Positions 16,387 to 25,068 of a stretch of DNA of 64,000 bases are shown piece after piece. The notes under the pieces are model-generated. The model did no database searches and was not told the DNA's origin. It saw nothing but the letters and a program-made list of their open reading frames with translations. This DNA is from a virus, in the IMG/VR virus record IMGVR_UViG_3300030419_006472, positions 1 to 64,000 of that record, one strand, 5' to 3'. The translations under genes and the position numbers were made by a program. Within the stretch, counting starts at the first letter, position 1; every line of letters begins with the position of its first letter.

Positions 16387-18175
16387 TCGGCAACGCTGAA
16401 GTTTCGCCCCCAGCAGTGGGCTCAGGAGTAGGTGCTTCAGTATCTCCCCCACCAGCAGCAGGCGCGCCAGTACCGATTTCTGGTGGAATATCATCACCAG
16501 GACCTGGTGCTCCAGGAGCTCCTGGAGCGGGCATCGGCGCACCTCCAGCAGCTGGAGCAGGACCGCTACCGACAGCCCAGTCAGGACCGCCACCTCTGAT
16601 TTGATCTAGTTCAAACTGTAAGGCTGCATCCTTTCTAAGCCACTCTCTATTAGCTTTAATTTGCTCATCTGTCCATCCGAGATATTCTTTTTGACCAAAT
16701 CCTTGTGATATAGATTCATTAGCAACAACATTAGTAAAATTGTTGAGCTTAAGATCCATTATTTGTTGCCTGCGTAATTCAAAATAATTACGTGGCGGTG
16801 TAAACGTCAAATCAAATATGTTTTCTCTTAAATCAAAATCTTTCCATATATGTTTTAATTTAAGATGAGTAATAAATGCATCTTTTAATCCAATGGCAAA
16901 TTGATGTTGAAGTCGGACGATAAAATTAGCAAACTTTAATTCTTCTCTCAAAACAGTCGCATCGGCACTATATTGAGATGTTTCAGACTCAACTCGATTA
17001 GTAGGTACCTTAAGAGCCTTATATAACTTTTTAACGAAATATTTTAAATCATCTAATTCACCTAAATTTTGACCTCCTGGTAGTGTTTTAACTTCTGTTC
17101 CATTACTACCTTCTCTCTTCGGGAACCAATAGGCATCTAAAATAGACTGTGGATTAAATGAATCCACTCTTTTATTATCATCTAAGCTAAATGTTTTCTT
17201 ACTCCAATAATTTTGCATTAACCGTCGAATATATCCTTCAGCTTTTGGAGCGCTCATATTACCAACATCAACATTAAACACTAACCGTTCTGGAGCACGA
17301 ACTAATCGATATATAATAATTGAATCTTCAATTAAAGATAACTGTCTATATGCTCGACGGGCATTCTCAATAAACGGAATTCTAAAAGTTTTATTTTCAT
17401 TCCACGTACCAGAATTTATATATGTAATCTGATTTTTTTCCATCGGAATAAAATCTTTATCACCATGAGAATTAAATTGTTCTTCTGCATCCTTATGATG
17501 TTTAGCCTTTCTAAGTAAATATGCTTTAATGTGCATATTTTGATAGTTATCATACACTGGATCTATCGCTTGAGTAGGGACATTAATAACACCTAATATT
17601 CCTTCTTTAATATGCTTCTCGTGAATTATATTTTCAAAATAAAGCTCACCGTCAACTAACATCGACCTCACATATTCCCAACCACGTTCTTTAATATCAA
17701 ATAAATTAATAAATTTACCAAACTCATCATTAAGTTGCTTTTTTACTAACGGATCAAAATCTACTACATCTCTTAATTCTAAATTAATTATATTTCCGTG
17801 CTCATCTTCATTGAGAAAATCATCACAGATTTCATCCAATGCATCTGCCACCTCAGCAAACTGAGCCATTGTCCTATAATCTCGTAAACGCCTGTACTTA
17901 TCTACATCGAGTGTAGCATACATTAATTCATTATACATCCTATCTGCTAGGAACGAGCCTACAGGATGAGATGACTCCGGAGCCTTGGGAGCAAGAATAG
18001 AATGCTGGGCTAATAGTTCTTTACGTAATGAACCTGCTTTATAGAAATCTTTAAACTTAGGGTTCTCTTCTGTTACGTCGTCTATAATCGCCGCAGGAGA
18101 CCTATAGGGTAAATTATTTTGAATAAATTTTTGTAACCCTCTACCAAATGTACCTTTTCTTCCGTCGTCAGCCAT
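16382..18175 (-). CDS. 20: Portal vertex protein gp20
   Basis: The 597-residue protein matches T4 gp20, the dodecameric portal through which DNA is packaged. Family marks are RAPERLVFNVDVGNMSAPKA, the following YIRRLMQNYWSKK, and TLPGGQNLGELDDLKYF. I use the ATG at 18175; the frame also allows a TTG at 18184. The last 70 or so residues are extremely rich in Pro, Gly and Ala (APGAPGAPGPGDDIPP), a disordered tail that T4 gp20 does not have. It follows the 18177 gene by 1 base. Confidence 0.95.
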   Translation of the reverse strand: MADDGRKGTFGRGLQKFIQNNLPYRSPAAIIDDVTEENPKFKDFYKAGSLRKELLAQHSILAPKAPESSHPVGSFLADRMYNELMYATLDVDKYRRLRDYRTMAQFAEVADALDEICDDFLNEDEHGNIINLELRDVVDFDPLVKKQLNDEFGKFINLFDIKERGWEYVRSMLVDGELYFENIIHEKHIKEGILGVINVPTQAIDPVYDNYQNMHIKAYLLRKAKHHKDAEEQFNSHGDKDFIPMEKNQITYINSGTWNENKTFRIPFIENARRAYRQLSLIEDSIIIYRLVRAPERLVFNVDVGNMSAPKAEGYIRRLMQNYWSKKTFSLDDNKRVDSFNPQSILDAYWFPKREGSNGTEVKTLPGGQNLGELDDLKYFVKKLYKALKVPTNRVESETSQYSADATVLREELKFANFIVRLQHQFAIGLKDAFITHLKLKHIWKDFDLRENIFDLTFTPPRNYFELRRQQIMDLKLNNFTNVVANESISQGFGQKEYLGWTDEQIKANREWLRKDAALQFELDQIRGGGPDWAVGSGPAPAAGGAPMPAPGAPGAPGPGDDIPPEIGTGAPAAGGGDTEAPTPEPTAGGETSALPT

Positions 18176-18176
18176 A

Positions 18177-18647
18177 TTAATCAATTGTTATTGTTGTGTT
18201 TATATCTCTTACTATACTACCATATCCTGCTACATTCATAGGAATAATATCTATACTACCAGTAGCTGTAATCTCTGGGAATGTAACTGTTAACATATTA
18301 TAGTTATTTAATGTATAATTGCTAGTCAATAACCCACTCATAGCAGGACTTAATGTAGCTCCATCACATAAAGTTGAGAAAGAACTAAATCCCGTTAAAG
18401 GCCAATTTGTAAAATCTGCAGCACTAACAAATACATTTTGATTATTATAACAACTTATTAATACAGATTCTACAGAGTCTAAACTATAGCCTATAAATGA
18501 TTTTTGTGCTGTAAATCCGCAAGTAAGAGTTGTATATGTATTACCAGCGGTAAATTCTGGCCGTCCGGATAATGCTCGGTTGTCAAAATTACCGCTAAAA
18601 GACGTAACGTCAGTTAAGTTAGTATTATATTTTATAAACTTACTCAT
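18177..18647 (-). CDS. Virion-associated protein of unknown function
   Basis: The 156-residue protein is rich in Ser, Thr, Asn and beta-type residues and has no charged catalytic motif. The start is taken as ATG at 18647, which overlaps the end of the gp15-like gene by 8 bases; TTG at 18653 is an alternative. Lying between the gp15-like and portal genes in the same unit, it is probably structural, perhaps a neck or tail-completion part. I do not recognise its family. Confidence 0.5.
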   Translation of the reverse strand: MSKFIKYNTNLTDVTSFSGNFDNRALSGRPEFTAGNTYTTLTCGFTAQKSFIGYSLDSVESVLISCYNNQNVFVSAADFTNWPLTGFSSFSTLCDGATLSPAMSGLLTSNYTLNNYNMLTVTFPEITATGSIDIIPMNVAGYGSIVRDINTTITID

Positions 18648-19320
18648 AATCAAATGTATTTACCGGGATGTAATCTTGATCAATAACAAATATATTTTTA
18701 ACATCAGTTGTATCCCCTTTAAACAACCACCCTTTCATTGTAAAGCTAGTATCTGCTATAATTCTAGCAGGTTGTGCACCTGATACTTCAACAGGATAAT
18801 CTAAACTTATATTACCATCCCATAATACTTCAGTTCTTATTTCTAAATCATTAGCTAAATTCTGGGAAGACGGTACCTTCCAGCTTATAACAATATATGG
18901 GTTATTATAAGGTACAAAATTACTTAAAATCTGATCCATATCAGTTTGAAACTTTGTCATAATAGACATTGATATACCGATATTAACTGGTATGGGTGTT
19001 TTCATCCAGTCAGAGTCAAAACCACCAGCACTTACTGAAGGAGCTTTAGTATAATAAAAGCCCGGTATCTTATTAAAGACCCTTTCAGGATCTCTAGTAA
19101 TAGATGTATAATGAACAGCAATAGTCGGAAGTTTTAACGATTGAGATTTATTAACTATATCTTGAAGAGCCCGTTCCTTCGGACCATAATAGAACCCAGT
19201 CTGAATTCTATCAACAATAGTTTTACTTCTATTATATCTATTAATGACAATACTATTAAAAGCAGTAATAAACTGCCTTATCATGTCTTTTAGTTCAAAA
19301 CCATAATACCGGTTTTTCAT
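18640..19320 (-). CDS. 15: Tail sheath stabiliser/completion protein, gp15-like
   Basis: The 226-residue protein looks like T4 gp15, which caps the tail tube and sheath before head joining. Its N-terminal region (FITAFNSIVINRYN, then TGFYYGPKERALQDIV) and the central PIPVNIGISMSIMTKFQTDM with ILSNFVPYNNPYIVI fit the family pattern. Length is somewhat less than T4 gp15. It leads the transcription unit running into gp20. The start is supported by an AATAAATA box 6 bases upstream. Confidence 0.68.
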   Translation of the reverse strand: MKNRYYGFELKDMIRQFITAFNSIVINRYNRSKTIVDRIQTGFYYGPKERALQDIVNKSQSLKLPTIAVHYTSITRDPERVFNKIPGFYYTKAPSVSAGGFDSDWMKTPIPVNIGISMSIMTKFQTDMDQILSNFVPYNNPYIVISWKVPSSQNLANDLEIRTEVLWDGNISLDYPVEVSGAQPARIIADTSFTMKGWLFKGDTTDVKNIFVIDQDYIPVNTFDYE

Positions 19321-19325
19321 TATAA

Positions 19326-19333
19326 ATATTTAT
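19326..19333 (-). promoter_or_regulatory. Late-promoter-like AATAAATA box
   Basis: AATAAATA on the minus strand ends 6 bases before the gp15-like ATG and overlaps the stop codon of the helicase gene. It would start the late neck and head unit. Confidence 0.4.
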
Positions 19334-20970
19334 TAAATAAAACGGTCTATAAAATAATCTGGCAATAAACTTCTATATTCAGGTAGTAATTTTCTTATAC
19401 CACCAGCGTCAATGACATACGTAGTACTATAGTCATTTTCGTCTCTCGTACATCTTCCACACTGTTGAATAAACGTAGTAAACATTTTATTTGTATACCA
19501 TTTATAATCATTTTTAGACATTTCTTTTACTCGTATGTCTCCTAAATCAGGCCATGGGCATTTAATAATAATACAAAATCGAGCCGCATCACCTTTCAAA
19601 TCAACCCCAAAACTTAACGACGGGCTAGCTAATACAGTAGGTTTCGAACTTTCAGAATGCTCGGTCAATATATCTATATTATCCTTATCACCTCTTATAC
19701 GATATAACACCCTATCATTTTTTAATTCGTTTTTTAATCTCAATGTCAAAGCATTTGACTGAGTGTGAATTAAACCTTTTACATCTTTATGCTCCTTTAA
19801 AATTTGATCTACACATTCAACAACTTTAGGAAAATATCTATCAATATTCTTTTTTGAAAGTTGAATAGTACCAAATACAATTGGTGACAGTTTCGGATCA
19901 AACGATGAAGGTAAATCTATATATTTAAAATCTTGCTCTTCTATACCTAAGTTTCTCATAACACGTCTATAATCGACGAATGTAGCAGACATAAGAAGTA
20001 CCTTATCAGCATATCTAAATAAATGCTGCGCTAATACATCAACCTTTTTAGGTATTAATTGTATATATTTTTTATTATAAATAGAAGTCTTATTAACAAT
20101 ATATTCAGATTGCTGCCAAGTATCAATAATAAGAGATAAGTCGCGCTTTAAATCTGCAATAAATTTAAACTCTTTCTTTACTGCATCACTTATAGTGTCA
20201 GAATGCTTCTCAAGCATACGGAGCAATTCAACATACCTACCTTCTAACTGACGATGTAAGTTAATTAAATTATTATAAAACCGTTTTCTGTTAGATGAAT
20301 ATAATAAACTAAAACTATACCTGTTTAATTTACCCAATTCAATACTACAACTAAACCGACTAACAATTATATTTTCTAATTCCGACGCCTCGTCACATAC
20401 AATAAGCTGTCTATATTTTAAATGATCAGGTTTGTGAAAGAAGCTAGAATAATTTTCTACACTTATTTTTGCAGTTATAGATTTATTTTTAGCTTCATAA
20501 TAATCACACCTATTACAATCCCAACATTCTCTTTTTAGTTTAGAACTAAAAGTACATGGAGCAGCATCGGCAGTACTTCGATCATCTAAATTACAAACAT
20601 ATGAACCTTTACCTTTAAGAGGTTTTATGTCTTTAAAATCTTTAGTGTATTGATCTTGTAATGCTTTTGTTGTTGTTAATATCGATGTGCCGTAATTTTT
20701 ATCAATAAAATCGTCTGCATATTCATAAACTAATTTACCATTATCCCATGATGTCTCAAACGCTCTATAATCGGAAACTAATTTTGATAACCTTGACGGT
20801 AATTTTTGTAATCCGTTTGCTATTGTTTTGGCAATAAAACTTTTTCCGCAGCCAGTAGGTCCCTGCATAACAACAAACTTGTGCTCTTTAAACGCATCAA
20901 GTATATTAGGGATAGCATACTGCTGACTCGAGGATGGAGTGTATCCTTTCGGGAAGTTTTTAATACCCAT
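19333..20970 (-). CDS. XPD/DinG-like superfamily 2 DNA helicase with Fe-S-type Cys cluster
   Basis: The 545-residue protein has Walker A at 36-44 (QGPTGCGKS), the DEAH-like box as VCDEASELE (191-199), a motif with LLMSATFVD, and C-terminal motifs LASPSLSFGVDLKG and QQCGRCTRDEND. Between motifs I and II lie Cys 126, 139, 149, 152 and 155, the place where XPD and DinG helicases hold a 4Fe-4S cluster. Such enzymes unwind DNA 5' to 3'. It has its own early-type promoter, so a role in replication or repair is likely. Confidence 0.85.
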   Translation of the reverse strand: MGIKNFPKGYTPSSSQQYAIPNILDAFKEHKFVVMQGPTGCGKSFIAKTIANGLQKLPSRLSKLVSDYRAFETSWDNGKLVYEYADDFIDKNYGTSILTTTKALQDQYTKDFKDIKPLKGKGSYVCNLDDRSTADAAPCTFSSKLKRECWDCNRCDYYEAKNKSITAKISVENYSSFFHKPDHLKYRQLIVCDEASELENIIVSRFSCSIELGKLNRYSFSLLYSSNRKRFYNNLINLHRQLEGRYVELLRMLEKHSDTISDAVKKEFKFIADLKRDLSLIIDTWQQSEYIVNKTSIYNKKYIQLIPKKVDVLAQHLFRYADKVLLMSATFVDYRRVMRNLGIEEQDFKYIDLPSSFDPKLSPIVFGTIQLSKKNIDRYFPKVVECVDQILKEHKDVKGLIHTQSNALTLRLKNELKNDRVLYRIRGDKDNIDILTEHSESSKPTVLASPSLSFGVDLKGDAARFCIIIKCPWPDLGDIRVKEMSKNDYKWYTNKMFTTFIQQCGRCTRDENDYSTTYVIDAGGIRKLLPEYRSLLPDYFIDRFI

Positions 20971-20976
20971 TCACAT

Positions 20977-21004
20977 ATTATAATATTTCTATAGAGAGAA
21001 GCAA
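20977..21004 (-). promoter_or_regulatory. Early-type promoter for the helicase gene
   Basis: On the minus strand: TTGCTT, a 16-base spacer, TATAAT, then 6 bases to the ATG at 20970. It lies inside the 3' end of the next gene upstream. Confidence 0.55.
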
Positions 21005-21304
21005 GTCGTAATATTTGTTACGTTTATTTTTGATCAACCGGTTAAGTCGAGCTTTCCATATAATATCATCTCGATGTATGTGTTGTAAGGTATAATCGAA
21101 ATATATAATTTTCTTTTCAGTAATAATATTAAAAGGATATAATAACTCTACTTTCTTATTATTATTAAAAAATAATTTAATATTAAAATCCTTTATATCA
21201 TATAACATAATTTGACCAGTACCGAGAGTACGTTTTTTCGATGTAATCTTAACATCGTGAAGTAATAACTTTTTTAATGTGTTATTAATATCTTCGTACG
21301 TCAT
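20978..21304 (-). CDS. Protein of unknown function in the replication cluster
   Basis: The 108-residue basic protein (IITEKKIIYFDYTLQHIHRD) has no family I recognise. Its start overlaps the stop of the SH3-like gene (ATGA), so it is the last gene of a unit that begins with the gp62-like gene. The helicase promoter overlaps its end. Confidence 0.5.
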   Translation of the reverse strand: MTYEDINNTLKKLLLHDVKITSKKRTLGTGQIMLYDIKDFNIKLFFNNNKKVELLYPFNIITEKKIIYFDYTLQHIHRDDIIWKARLNRLIKNKRNKYYDLLLSIEIL

Positions 21305-21678
21305 GTATTCATAAAGGCCATTTTCTCACCTGCAGACATAGGTGCGATTTTTTCATTTATATATACCCAAAATGTTTCATCTGCTTCTAATGTACTAATT
21401 AAATCCACTGTGTCGCAATTTATAGTTCTATAATCTTGCATTATAATATCCCAAACTATAATTAAATTCTCTTGATTAGGATTATAATTCGGAGCTTGTC
21501 GCGGTGGGTCATAATTTAAAATAGTACGACCCTCTACGGAATTTAAAAGCTGTACATTATTAGTGCACAGCATTCGTCTAGTTGCTGGACGTCCAGGTTT
21601 AGGGTTCCGTCTTACAAACTTTACCTCACATACCTTATCTAATAATATACCTTTAAGATTAGCTAGACTGGTTATCAT
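21301..21678 (-). CDS. SH3-like beta-barrel protein conserved in T4-like phages
   Basis: The 125-residue protein has the pattern DKVCEVKFVRRNPKPGRPATR followed by MLCTNN, NSVEGR and LIIVWDIIMQDYRTINCDTV. I know this pattern from a small conserved family in T4-type phages described as an SH3-like or WYL-type barrel; the molecular role is not known. The C-terminal end MSAGEKMAFMNT is part of the same pattern. It overlaps both neighbours and is in the operon with the gp62- and GroES-like genes. Confidence 0.6.
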   Translation of the reverse strand: MITSLANLKGILLDKVCEVKFVRRNPKPGRPATRRMLCTNNVQLLNSVEGRTILNYDPPRQAPNYNPNQENLIIVWDIIMQDYRTINCDTVDLISTLEADETFWVYINEKIAPMSAGEKMAFMNT

Positions 21679-22144
21679 CGTCTTCTAAGTCCTGACAAAT
21701 TCCGAAAAAACGTTGTTCATTTAAAAATATACAATCCCTAAGAGAATTCTCATAACCTACTACTCGTAAATTATCAACCTTTATTCCCTTGTCGTCTGGA
21801 AAACAAACAACATCGCCAGGAGATGAATATTCACATCGAGGACCTACTAATATAACCCTAGCTAATCGCCATGTACGTTTAACTTGAGATAATGGAATAT
21901 GTATACCATTCCGTATAACAGACCGACCATCATTTGATAAGTCTACATATTGTGCTAAAACAATATCATCCATAACCTTACTCAACTTATATCCTTGAAG
22001 ACTAAATGTATCAGTATCTTGATATGTATCTAAATTGATTAAGCTACGCTTTACATCATGATCCAAAGCGTCCCGTTGACTATCAGTTAGATCTAACTTA
22101 TCTAATGCTTTGTCGTAATGTTTTTTCTTTATTTTCTCACTCAT
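21659..22144 (-). CDS. GroES-like co-chaperonin fold (gp31-like)
   Basis: The 161-residue protein has a central segment that reads like a chaperonin-10 barrel: VMDDIVLAQYVDLSNDGRSV, GIHIPLSQ, RLARVILVGPRCEYSSPGD, then VVCFPDDKG. T4 gp31 replaces GroES for folding gp23. The N-terminal 45 residues are a charged helix not found in GroES. If correct, it would assist folding of the capsid protein. A GATAAATA box lies 9 bases upstream. Homology is suggested by pattern only. Confidence 0.55.
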   Translation of the reverse strand: MSEKIKKKHYDKALDKLDLTDSQRDALDHDVKRSLINLDTYQDTDTFSLQGYKLSKVMDDIVLAQYVDLSNDGRSVIRNGIHIPLSQVKRTWRLARVILVGPRCEYSSPGDVVCFPDDKGIKVDNLRVVGYENSLRDCIFLNEQRFFGICQDLEDDDNQSS

Positions 22145-22517
22145 ATTTTTTAATATTTATCTTAAATGTTTCTGAATACAAATCTACCTCTCTTTGCGAC
22201 AATTCATATTGTTTACACACTCTTTCATACGCGGTTTTATCCTTTTTTATTTTTTTAGTATAGTTAATATATTTCCTTTTTGTTTTTGGAATTAAACAAT
22301 GCAGTAAATTATAATGATCAACATTTATACTAAAAACAGACCCATACATATTAACACTATTGTTTATTAATGGAACAAACCTAGCATCAGCAAATGTAAT
22401 ATATCTGTTAACTATATACGGAGAATAAATCTGCGCAGATGTTACGTCTATATCAATTTTACTTTGTTCAAATAAAATATTAGTTACAAAATCAAAAAAA
22501 TTATTCGCTTGTTTCAT
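22137..22517 (-). CDS. Clamp loader small subunit, gp62-like
   Basis: The 126-residue protein has the layout of T4-type gp62: IYSPYIVNRYITFADARFVP near residues 31-50, then a basic stretch (IPKTKRKYINYTKKIKKDK) and an acidic helix at the end. Gp62 forms the sliding-clamp loader with gp44, which is not in this window. It is shorter than T4 gp62. It starts the unit that continues with the GroES-like and SH3-like genes. The 146 bases upstream contain an imperfect duplicated element. Confidence 0.6.
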   Translation of the reverse strand: MKQANNFFDFVTNILFEQSKIDIDVTSAQIYSPYIVNRYITFADARFVPLINNSVNMYGSVFSINVDHYNLLHCLIPKTKRKYINYTKKIKKDKTAYERVCKQYELSQREVDLYSETFKINIKKYE

Positions 22518-22521
22518 ATCT

Positions 22522-22582
22522 GGAAATCCCTATAAGGATTTTTTCCCAATTTTTGCAAAAAAAATTTGGACTACGGTCGTAA
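22522..22582. repeat. Imperfect direct repeat, copy A, before the gp62-like gene
   Basis: Copy A shares with copy B the blocks GGAAATCCC, TTTTTGCRAAAAAAATTTG, GAC and CGTAA in the same order. It also holds an AAATCC...GGATTT inverted repeat. It lies 5-65 bases upstream of the gp62-like start, so it may be regulatory. Confidence 0.6.
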
Positions 22583-22614
22583 GCTAAAAAACTAAAATTA
22601 CAAATCGCCAAATA

Positions 22615-22661
22615 GGGAAATCCCCGGGTTTTTGCGAAAAAAATTTGACCGCAGTACGTAA
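22615..22661. repeat. Imperfect direct repeat, copy B, after the DUF366-like gene
   Basis: Copy B repeats the same blocks as copy A with a G+C-rich core (CCCCGGG) in an otherwise A+T-rich region. It ends just past the stop codon of the upstream gene. Confidence 0.6.
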
Positions 22662-22663
22662 CC

Positions 22664-23251
22664 TCATAGTGTTAATTTCGTTGTCGCAATAAACGCGTCA
22701 TCCGTCATGGAATAGTACAAATCCACCACAATTTTCATGAATTCCTCTACTTGATTATCGGTTAAATTAGTGGAAAACGCAAAAGATGGTGCCTTTTGAC
22801 CAGCTAGCACATTAATTGCCGTGTGACCAATCGCAACATTGTCTTTTGAATAGGTTATACTAACACTACACTTACCTTTTGGTTGTATAATGCCGTGTTG
22901 CTCAAATTCTTTATGTACGATTAAGTCATCACCATCAACTTCGATGGGAGCCTTCAAATATTTCGTCGACAACAAATTCGCAATTTGTGTGTTAAATAAT
23001 CTTTGAAAGAAAACAGCCCCAAGAGGACATAAATTAGGAAGCTCCCAACAAAAATTGACAGCGTCATCAGAGTAAATAAAATCATTGTTAAGAAGGTCTT
23101 CATTATCAATCATCCCCTCGGTTTCTACTTTCATTGGAGCACGAAACGCAATAATATTACCAATTGGGAGTGTTTTTTTACGAAAATATTTATAAGCAAA
23201 CCGACCGTGAATCAAATTTCCATCATAGATATCGATATCTTTTAAAATCAT
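22664..23251 (-). CDS. DUF366-like protein
   Basis: The 195-residue protein starts with DIDIYDGNLIHGRFAYKYF and continues with IAFRAPMKVETEGMIDNEDL, NDFIYSDDAVNFCWE and FFQRLF, a pattern that I associate with the DUF366 family of archaea and phages. Its reaction is not clear to me. Its promoter (TTGATT, 16 bases, TATAAT, 7 bases, ATG) is the same as that of folE and like those of dpdA and queD. I therefore suspect that it is expressed with the deazaguanine genes, but this is an inference. Confidence 0.6.
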   Translation of the reverse strand: MILKDIDIYDGNLIHGRFAYKYFRKKTLPIGNIIAFRAPMKVETEGMIDNEDLLNNDFIYSDDAVNFCWELPNLCPLGAVFFQRLFNTQIANLLSTKYLKAPIEVDGDDLIVHKEFEQHGIIQPKGKCSVSITYSKDNVAIGHTAINVLAGQKAPSFAFSTNLTDNQVEEFMKIVVDLYYSMTDDAFIATTKLTL

Positions 23252-23258
23252 GCTAAAT

Positions 23259-23286
23259 ATTATAGATTACCCGCAAAAATAATCAA
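23259..23286 (-). promoter_or_regulatory. Early-type promoter for the DUF366-like gene
   Basis: On the minus strand: TTGATT, 16 bases, TATAAT, then 7 bases to the ATG at 23251. It fills the 36-base gap to the divergent glycosyltransferase gene. Confidence 0.6.
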
Positions 23287-23287
23287 C

Positions 23288-24172
23288 ATGAAAGTGCAGT
23301 TATTTTCAATAATTTGTTTAGATGAAGATGAATATCCAGATTTAAATTTATATAGACATTTTATAGATCATTACAAGAGTTTAGGGATAAAAAGTAAACA
23401 CTTTAATATTATACCATGCGGGGTTGATTCATATAAGGAAAACTTCGAAAAATTTAAAAATATAAACTCCCGTCATAACATAACCACCTTAGAATTGCTC
23501 CCTAAAAAATATGACATAAAAGAGTCGCATAAAATATACTTAAATTGGCGTGATAAACTGGATCCAGAGGAGTGGGTTATTAGACCAGATCCAGATGAAT
23601 TCAACGACTACGGTCCATTCGATAAAATACAAGAATGTGCACAGTATTTGGAAGAAAATAACTATCAAGCACTACAAGGTGAATTAATGGATTGCGTTGC
23701 TAAAGATCTTGTCTTACATAAAGTACAATACCCAGAAAATTTATTCATGCAATTCCCGATCCGAGCCAATATAACAAAATTTTTTATAAACCCACTAACT
23801 GACAAGCTCTTATTATTTAAAGCGAAAGTAGAATTCCAGCAAGGACACCATCATGTTGTATGGAACCCAAAAAGAGAGGCGATAGCAAAATCAGAAGATA
23901 TTATATGGGATGAAAAGGCGTCAATCTCTGGTGTGAAAATACGATATAATACATCTGAGTATTGGAACCGACCACCGTCACCAACACCGGGAATATATGA
24001 AACAAATTTCAAAGCATTTCATTTTAAATGGACGGACGTATTAGTGCGCAGATTGGAAAACACACAACATAAAAACTTATATGTATCCTTTGGTAAAGAC
24101 AGAAAAAACACTAACGACATTATAAAGGGAAATAAATTTAATATTGTAATTAAAGAGGTCGAAACCGTGTAA
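23288..24172 (+). CDS. Glycosyltransferase (GT-A fold, GT2/GT92-like)
   Basis: The 294-residue protein begins with LFSIICLDEDEYPDLNLY and has a DxD-type metal site in VIRPDPDEFND at about residue 97-107. This fits a GT-A glycosyltransferase that uses a nucleotide sugar. Later motifs (HHHVVWNP, FKAFHFKW) fit the acceptor side of such enzymes. It is the first gene of the large glycan region. Its 3' end overlaps the convergent next gene by 23 bases. The donor and acceptor are unknown. Confidence 0.65.
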   Translation: MKVQLFSIICLDEDEYPDLNLYRHFIDHYKSLGIKSKHFNIIPCGVDSYKENFEKFKNINSRHNITTLELLPKKYDIKESHKIYLNWRDKLDPEEWVIRPDPDEFNDYGPFDKIQECAQYLEENNYQALQGELMDCVAKDLVLHKVQYPENLFMQFPIRANITKFFINPLTDKLLLFKAKVEFQQGHHHVVWNPKREAIAKSEDIIWDEKASISGVKIRYNTSEYWNRPPSPTPGIYETNFKAFHFKWTDVLVRRLENTQHKNLYVSFGKDRKNTNDIIKGNKFNIVIKEVETV

Positions 24173-25007
24173 AATCATATATCTCATCTTTCGCAAAAGA
24201 GGCAGATTTTTCAACTTTCTCTACTTCTTTTGTCCACGGGACATGAATACCAGAATCTAAACATTTTACTGCTCTACCGTAGTATTCATCTTTTGACATC
24301 TGTTTGCTGTTAACACATCGATTACCACCTGGATGATAAAAATATGGTTTCTTGAAATTATAAGTTATATCATCAGTAGTCCAGCTTACATAGTCAGAAA
24401 TATCAGATCGTATGTTTTTCAAAGTAGTATATTTTTTTAAGACTGTACCCAACCTTAACTCACTAAACATATGCTCATAAAAATATTTGTTTTTTATAAT
24501 TTCATTTCTATAATTTTTTAATGTACTGTTGTTAAAACTAACACATGTAGTCTGACCACCAGCACCATAATCGTCATCATACATAGAGACATCTCTATGT
24601 TGATCTATAAAGCTTTCGAACTTTTGAATCCAAACCCAAGCTTGACCTGGATTATTATCAACATTACAGCCTAGAAAATCTTCCCCTTCTATGTCGAAAA
24701 AGTCTAAAACCGGTATGTTGAATATAGTATCGTATTCTACGAAGAAATAATAATCATACTTCGGTTTATGTCTATATGCTTCACAAAATAATAAATCAGC
24801 TTCTGACCATTCCACTGGAAGGGCACCCTCAATACAAGAATTCGAAGGGTATTTATCCTTTTTCGCAATTAACGATCCTGGTAGTAATTTATTACCTTTA
24901 AAACCAATACTATAAATATCCCACTGAGGGTTTAACTTCCGAAGCTTTTTAAATGTATCACGTACAAACTCGTCTTCATAATGGTGTGTGTAAAAAATAG
25001 CATTCAC
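24150..25007 (-). CDS. Glycosyltransferase-like protein
   Basis: The 285-residue protein has a DxD-like site in YYFFVEYDTIFN near residue 87-98 and the motifs DFLGCNVDN and DDDYGAGGQ, which fit a GT-A enzyme. It begins MNAIFYTHHYEDEFVRDTF. I cannot assign a CAZy family. It lies convergent to the gene at 23288 and divergent from the methyltransferase at 25069. Confidence 0.55.
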   Translation of the reverse strand: MNAIFYTHHYEDEFVRDTFKKLRKLNPQWDIYSIGFKGNKLLPGSLIAKKDKYPSNSCIEGALPVEWSEADLLFCEAYRHKPKYDYYFFVEYDTIFNIPVLDFFDIEGEDFLGCNVDNNPGQAWVWIQKFESFIDQHRDVSMYDDDYGAGGQTTCVSFNNSTLKNYRNEIIKNKYFYEHMFSELRLGTVLKKYTTLKNIRSDISDYVSWTTDDITYNFKKPYFYHPGGNRCVNSKQMSKDEYYGRAVKCLDSGIHVPWTKEVEKVEKSASFAKDEIYDFTRFRPL

Positions 25008-25055
25008 AGGTAATGTAAAAAATAGTATATGTTACTTTAAAATGAAAATCCAGTG

Positions 25056-25063
25056 ATTAAATA
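25056..25063 (+). promoter_or_regulatory. Late-promoter-like ATTAAATA box
   Basis: ATTAAATA ends 5 bases before the ATG at 25069. Same spacing as in several late-type genes of the window. Confidence 0.35.
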
Positions 25064-25068
25064 TTTAT

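Noticed and set aside
16416-16604. Gly/Pro-rich 62-residue plus-strand frame
   Set aside because: It mirrors the repetitive portal tail on the other strand; G+C-rich repeats create such open frames.
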